This document shows, one piece after another, positions 6,483 to 10,095 of a stretch of 10,095 nucleotides of DNA. A program made the position numbers and the translations under genes. Each line of letters opens with the position of its first letter. Position 1 is the stretch's first letter. Under the pieces are notes generated by a model. That model saw only the letters and a list, made by a program, of their open reading frames with translations. It was not told the origin of the DNA and did no database searches. The stretch comes from Butyrivibrio sp. Lineage in GTDB: Bacteria > Bacillota_A > Clostridia > Lachnospirales > Lachnospiraceae. The stretch lies in NCBI GenBank assembly GCA_024690635.1, contig JAILOW010000204.1, positions 1 through 10,095 of the forward strand, given 5' to 3'.

Positions 6483-7127
6483 TCACAGACCAAGAATTTT
6501 AATAAGGTCTGTAATAACCGTAAGATTATAATGGGCTTTGCCATTTGCTGTAGCAGACCCTATGGCAGCACATTTCATACCAGCTGCAAGTGCGGCCTCC
6601 ACTCCTGCGTCGGCATCCTCCACAACAATACAGTTTTTCGGATCTTCCGAAATAAACTGCGCCGCTTTTAAGAACACTTCAGGATCAGGCTTGGACCTGG
6701 TAATATGAGTTCCGTCAGCCACTCCGTCAAAGCTGTCTGTAAGATCCGTCTTTTCAAGAATAAAGGCTGTATTTTTACTTGAAGATCCTACCGCAAGCTT
6801 TAGCCCGCCATCTCTGATGGCTTTTAAAGTCTTTCTGACCTCAGGGCTTACATCCTTTGGAGACATCTCCTTTAGATATTCCCTGTACAGATTATTCTTT
6901 TTTTCAAGGATCTTTGCCTTCTCTTCCTGGCTGAGCGGCTCTTTTTTATATTTTTCAAGAATGATCTCAAGGCTCTCCGCCCTGCTGACACCGCGAAGTC
7001 TGTCATTGTCCTTTTCTGTAAAATCTATCCCAAGCTCCCCGGCGATCTCTTTCCAGGCCATATAATGATACTTGTCCGTAAAAACAAGCACGCCGTCAAG
7101 ATCGAATATTACTGCTTTAATATCCAT
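6483..7127 (-). CDS. pgmB: Beta-phosphoglucomutase (HAD superfamily)
   Basis: 214 residues, normal for the family. It converts beta-glucose 1-phosphate to glucose 6-phosphate through a beta-glucose 1,6-bisphosphate intermediate. Residues line up with the Lactococcus lactis enzyme with an offset of +1: nucleophile Asp9 and acid/base Asp11 (FDLDGV), Thr17, His21 and Trp25 in the cap, the substrate loop GVSR (46-49), SSSKN (115-119), Lys146 (SKPDPEVF), and Glu170-Asp171 (VVEDADAG) for magnesium. The start lies 19 nt inside the end of the GH65 gene, with GGAG 10 nt upstream, so translation is probably coupled. Pairing with a GH65 phosphorylase is the classic arrangement for using its product and strongly supports beta specificity. 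It is the last gene of its operon, followed by hairpins and a terminator. Confidence 0.93.
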   Translation of the reverse strand: MDIKAVIFDLDGVLVFTDKYHYMAWKEIAGELGIDFTEKDNDRLRGVSRAESLEIILEKYKKEPLSQEEKAKILEKKNNLYREYLKEMSPKDVSPEVRKTLKAIRDGGLKLAVGSSSKNTAFILEKTDLTDSFDGVADGTHITRSKPDPEVFLKAAQFISEDPKNCIVVEDADAGVEAALAAGMKCAAIGSATANGKAHYNLTVITDLIKILGL

Positions 7128-9430
7128 GTCATTGTCACTCCGTTTTCTGCAAGTGAATACTTTTCCCCTGCATGAAAGAAATCAAGTGTATCGCCTTCCA
7201 ACAGCTTTACAGACATCTGGGAATCCGAAACCTCAAGCCTTATCCTTTTGCCAAGATAGGTAAAGTTAAAGTTGTAGCCCTTTATCATCCCCGGAAGGAA
7301 AGGATCTACAGAAAGCCCCTCTTCGCTGATCCGTACCCCTGCAAAGCCGTAAACGATCGCCATGTAGGCTCCGCCCATGTTGGCTGTATGTACACCGTCT
7401 TTGGTATTGCCATGCATATTGTATAGATCGAGCTTTGCGGAATCTCCAAAGTACTTTTCAGCCTCTTTGTAAAGCCCAAGTCTTGAAGCCTGCATGGAAA
7501 AAGCGCAGGTTGAAAGAGACGAATCATGAGTAGTGATCTTCTCATAGTATCTGAAGCTCTTTTCCATGGTGTCTTTATCTGCATATTCAGGGAACAGAAA
7601 ATGGGCAAGCACCGTATCAGCCTGTTTGCAGACCTGATATCTGTACAGATGAAGCGGATGAAAATGAAGAAGAAGCGGAAACAGCGATCTGTCCGTGTTT
7701 TCAAGGTCCCATACCGGCTTTTGAAGGAAGGAATCATCCTGAGGCGTTATTCCAAGTTCCTCATCATAGGGTAAATATATATTCTCCGCAGCTTCCAAAA
7801 TGGAATCAAGCTCTTCGTTTGTAATATCAAGCCGTTCCATGAGATTTGCAATTTCATTTCTGTCGCTGAATCTCTTAATGAGTTTAACCGCCCACTTCAT
7901 GCCGTGCGCAGCAACCACATTGGTGTAATAATTGTTATCCACCATGCAGGTGTACTCATCGGGGCCTGTGACCTCATTTATGACAAAGCGTCCCTTTCTG
8001 TCATAATTGCCCACATCCCTCCAGAGTCTTGCTGTCTCTATCAGTATCTCCGCACCCTTAGTAAGGATAAATTCCTCGTCATGGGTTGTAAGATAGTATT
8101 CAACAATTGCTCTTGTGATGGCTCCATTTATATGATAAGCCGCCGTTCCGCTTGGGAAATAACCGGAGCACTCTTCTCCGGTTATGGTTCTCCAGGGGTA
8201 AAGCGCACCTTTCTTATGTCCCAAAAGAGCCGCATTTTCCTTGGCCTTACCAAGCGTCTCATATCTGTAGGAAAGGATCCTTTTGGCGCTTTCCGGATCA
8301 GTCAGGATAAAGAAAGGAAGCATATACATCTCTGTATCCCAGAAGTAATGTCCCTCATAACCTTCACCTGAAAGGCCCTTGGCTGCAATACTTACGCCTT
8401 TTTGTCTGGGAGATGATATAAAAAGCTCATACATGTTAAAACACATGGCGAGGTTAAGCTCTTCATCTCCTTCTATCTCCATTCCTGCGTTGTTCCAGAA
8501 TTTGGATAAAACGCATTTCTGATCAAAATACAGATCGATAAGAGGGATCCCTGTAGCGTCCTTTAATACTGCAACTGCCTTTTGGGCGGGATCTTTCTCT
8601 TTTAAGGAATCAGCAAGAGCTGTGTACTTAATAAGTACTACCTCATGATTCTTCTTTACCTTTACTGAGTTTGCGGAAACAAAAGTTCCCTTCGCCTTTG
8701 CACTGTGATCAAATGGGCCAAGTCCCGTGATATTTCCGGTATCATCCATCACATAGCCCTTATGTGTAACCGCAGAGGCAACGCAGATATTGCTTACCTT
8801 CGTGCGGGATACACACAGGGTGATTCCATCCTTTAAAGAAGTATTTTCCGTGAAAAGATATGTGGGGCTTTCAGCTGCAAGTCTTGGATCTGTGGGATCC
8901 GAATAGTTTTTCACAACTGAAGTATGAATGGATTCAAAAGCTATCTCACCTTCAAAATCAACAGGTTTTACTCTGTACTCAATAGTGAAAAGATTTGGCT
9001 CCGAAAGGTGAGCCACTCTCTTTACAGATATTTCCACAGTCTTCTTTTTAGGGCTTTTCCAGGTAATGCGACGCTCTGTATAGCCCTCGTCCATATTAAG
9101 CACCCTTTCGTTAGATAAAAGAGTACCCTCAGACATATCGAATCTTTCGCCATCCACATACATGTAGATGGTCTGAGTATCTGCAACATTGAGCATAGTC
9201 TGCTTCTTTTCTATGAGATTGCAAAGGCTTTCAGCCTGCTTCATGGGAATGATCTCATAGACACCGCCCAAATACATACCACGCATGGTTGAGAAATTTA
9301 CGGGCACACCCTCCTCGAGTGTGCCCCTGATTCCTATGTACCCGTTGGCATTACAGAACAAAGTCTCATTTAACCTAAGGGAATCGTTATCAAATTTTTC
9401 TTTTCTGACTATAACGCGATTACTGCGCAT
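7109..9430 (-). CDS. Glycoside hydrolase family 65 inverting disaccharide phosphorylase
   Basis: 773 residues, typical of GH65 maltose/kojibiose/nigerose/trehalose phosphorylases. These split an alpha-glucoside with phosphate into beta-glucose 1-phosphate and the acceptor sugar. Layout: N-terminal beta-sandwich (about 1-270, with NANGYIGIRG), linker, (alpha/alpha)6 catalytic barrel (about 325-690) and C-terminal beta domain. Key sites: HYFWDTE (361-367), the general acid Glu492 in EVTGPDEY, KQAD (602-605) for the glucose site, and DGVHTANMGG (678-687) for phosphate. The acceptor-specificity loop, about residues 405-436 (begins HKKGALYPWR, ends GTAAYHING), is not enough for me to assign one disaccharide. 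Nigerose, kojibiose, maltose or another alpha-glucoside are all possible. No signal peptide is seen, so it acts in the cytosol on imported sugar. The ATG overlaps the end of the solute-binding protein gene by 11 nt and has only a weak Shine-Dalgarno (AGAG), suggesting coupled translation. Confidence 0.93.
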   Translation of the reverse strand: MRSNRVIVRKEKFDNDSLRLNETLFCNANGYIGIRGTLEEGVPVNFSTMRGMYLGGVYEIIPMKQAESLCNLIEKKQTMLNVADTQTIYMYVDGERFDMSEGTLLSNERVLNMDEGYTERRITWKSPKKKTVEISVKRVAHLSEPNLFTIEYRVKPVDFEGEIAFESIHTSVVKNYSDPTDPRLAAESPTYLFTENTSLKDGITLCVSRTKVSNICVASAVTHKGYVMDDTGNITGLGPFDHSAKAKGTFVSANSVKVKKNHEVVLIKYTALADSLKEKDPAQKAVAVLKDATGIPLIDLYFDQKCVLSKFWNNAGMEIEGDEELNLAMCFNMYELFISSPRQKGVSIAAKGLSGEGYEGHYFWDTEMYMLPFFILTDPESAKRILSYRYETLGKAKENAALLGHKKGALYPWRTITGEECSGYFPSGTAAYHINGAITRAIVEYYLTTHDEEFILTKGAEILIETARLWRDVGNYDRKGRFVINEVTGPDEYTCMVDNNYYTNVVAAHGMKWAVKLIKRFSDRNEIANLMERLDITNEELDSILEAAENIYLPYDEELGITPQDDSFLQKPVWDLENTDRSLFPLLLHFHPLHLYRYQVCKQADTVLAHFLFPEYADKDTMEKSFRYYEKITTHDSSLSTCAFSMQASRLGLYKEAEKYFGDSAKLDLYNMHGNTKDGVHTANMGGAYMAIVYGFAGVRISEEGLSVDPFLPGMIKGYNFNFTYLGKRIRLEVSDSQMSVKLLEGDTLDFFHAGEKYSLAENGVTMTWILKQ

Positions 9431-10095
9431 AATATGTCTCTATCGCTTTCTGAAGTACGCTCAGGAACTCGTCGGAACTCTTGATTGTTCCCTTTGCGAA
9501 ATCCTGGAAAACTACACATGTTACGTTCTGTGCAAGGCCGTCTTTCCATCCCTGCCAATGCCATGCTGAAGTCTTTCCTGCTGCTGTGTACTCAGCAATT
9601 GTATCTGCGAAAGGATCGTCAGGGCTGAAGGTTGAAGACTTGAAAGGAGAAATGCATCCGCAATCCTTTGCAAGGAATTCCTGACCGCCGTCATTCTGTG
9701 AGCACCACTGAATAAAAGCCTTGGCTGCATCAACGTTCTCGCCGTTGTAAAGTCCCCACCAGTTGGGTGAATTGGTCTGGATAGTATCCTGCCCCTCGAT
9801 GAATGCGTAAGGGATCATACCAACCTTGAAGTTACCTGCATCAGCATACATCTGAGCATCGTTTCCTGTAAGAACAGCGCCGATCCATGAACCCTGTGAA
9901 ACAAATGCGTACTTGCCGGAAGCAAAGCCTGCGATCTGATCATCATATGTTCCTGAAATACCGTTGGGATCTGTGTACTCATTGAAAAGAGCTACCATGT
10001 CAGCCCAAGCCTTAGCACGCTCAGGATCAAGCTTTCCGCCATCATTGATCATATCAAGATAAGTTGTATCATCTCTTGCAAGACCTACATCAAGG
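9420..10095 (-). CDS. Sugar ABC transporter extracellular solute-binding protein, C-terminal 224 residues
   Basis: Partial: the reading frame is open through the right edge (the Met at 10052 is internal), so the signal peptide and N-terminal lobe are missing. The visible part has features of family 1 sugar-binding proteins (MalE/MsmE-like): DPERAKAWADMVALFNEY, FASGKYAFVSQGSW, a MIPYAF strand, NWWGLY, then AAKAFIQWCSQNDGGQEFL and a C-terminal tail of helices. Several aromatic residues (NSPNWWGLY, SAWHWQGW) are suited to sugar stacking. The protein should capture an oligosaccharide outside the cell for an ABC importer whose permeases would be encoded beyond the right edge or elsewhere. Its stop overlaps the GH65 start, so its ligand is probably the phosphorylase substrate or a glycan containing it. 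The specific ligand cannot be read from sequence. Confidence 0.88.
   Translation of the reverse strand, partial: LDVGLARDDTTYLDMINDGGKLDPERAKAWADMVALFNEYTDPNGISGTYDDQIAGFASGKYAFVSQGSWIGAVLTGNDAQMYADAGNFKVGMIPYAFIEGQDTIQTNSPNWWGLYNGENVDAAKAFIQWCSQNDGGQEFLAKDCGCISPFKSSTFSPDDPFADTIAEYTAAGKTSAWHWQGWKDGLAQNVTCVVFQDFAKGTIKSSDEFLSVLQKAIETYYAQ

Noticed and set aside
6472..6531. 19-codon plus-strand ORF (MKYHHRPRILIRSV...) with GGAGG 11 nt upstream
   Set aside because: It follows a strong terminator, runs antisense into the pgmB 3' end, and its Shine-Dalgarno is partly buried in a hairpin. Nothing supports transcription.
7904..8371. 155-residue plus-strand open frame opposite GH65
   Set aside because: Antisense to the conserved catalytic barrel of GH65; the composition reads as a shadow frame.
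10050..10052. Met at 10052 as the start of the solute-binding protein
   Set aside because: The frame is open through the right edge with plausible family sequence (LDVGLARDDTTYLD) before it, and no Shine-Dalgarno precedes this ATG. It is internal.

Overview
The window looks like a chromosomal segment from an anaerobic Firmicute of the Lachnospiraceae type (Butyrivibrio/Roseburia-like). This is inferred from moderate-to-low G+C, strong GGAGG ribosome binding sites, two TTG starts, and the gene content: a polyamine cluster, DegV, a GH65 phosphorylase and a large multidomain EAL protein. No mobile element, CRISPR array, rRNA or tRNA was seen. All genes look intact except the two cut by the window edges.

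Left block (1-2735, minus strand) is a polyamine operon, transcribed right to left. It runs from an Orn/Lys/Arg decarboxylase (TTG start) to a spermidine-synthase-like aminopropyltransferase, then to a carboxy(nor)spermidine dehydrogenase whose 3' part runs off the left edge. Spacing is tight: 15 nt, then an ATGA overlap. A putative promoter at 2823-2851 and a hairpin at 2770-2800 lie ahead of the decarboxylase. The hairpin could be the terminator of the preceding gene, an attenuator in the operon leader, or both. The cluster carries genes for two normally alternative routes to spermidine, and the SpeE-like protein departs from the family consensus in its acceptor pocket.

Middle block (2852-6388) holds two divergent genes. 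On the minus strand is an 839-residue cytosolic c-di-GMP protein with an intact-looking EAL phosphodiesterase domain at the N-terminus, PAS-like domains in the middle and a degenerate GGDEF domain at the C-terminus, the reverse of the usual order. On the plus strand is a DegV/FakB-type fatty-acid-binding protein with a TTG start. Their 126-nt intergenic region holds two candidate extended -10 promoters facing away from each other and sharing the same -35 area. The degV gene ends at a strong bidirectional terminator (6412-6438).

Right block (6483-10095, minus strand) is the 3' end of a disaccharide-use operon. It encodes a sugar ABC transporter solute-binding protein (5' end off the right edge), a GH65 disaccharide phosphorylase and beta-phosphoglucomutase. 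The reading frames overlap by 11 and 19 nt. The implied route is uptake of an alpha-glucobiose, phosphorolysis to beta-glucose 1-phosphate plus an acceptor sugar, and isomerisation to glucose 6-phosphate for glycolysis.

No stretch longer than about 300 bases lacks a gene. Nothing here is clearly a new system. The best leads are the altered aminopropyltransferase beside a carboxyspermidine-type dehydrogenase, and the hairpin in the polyamine operon leader.
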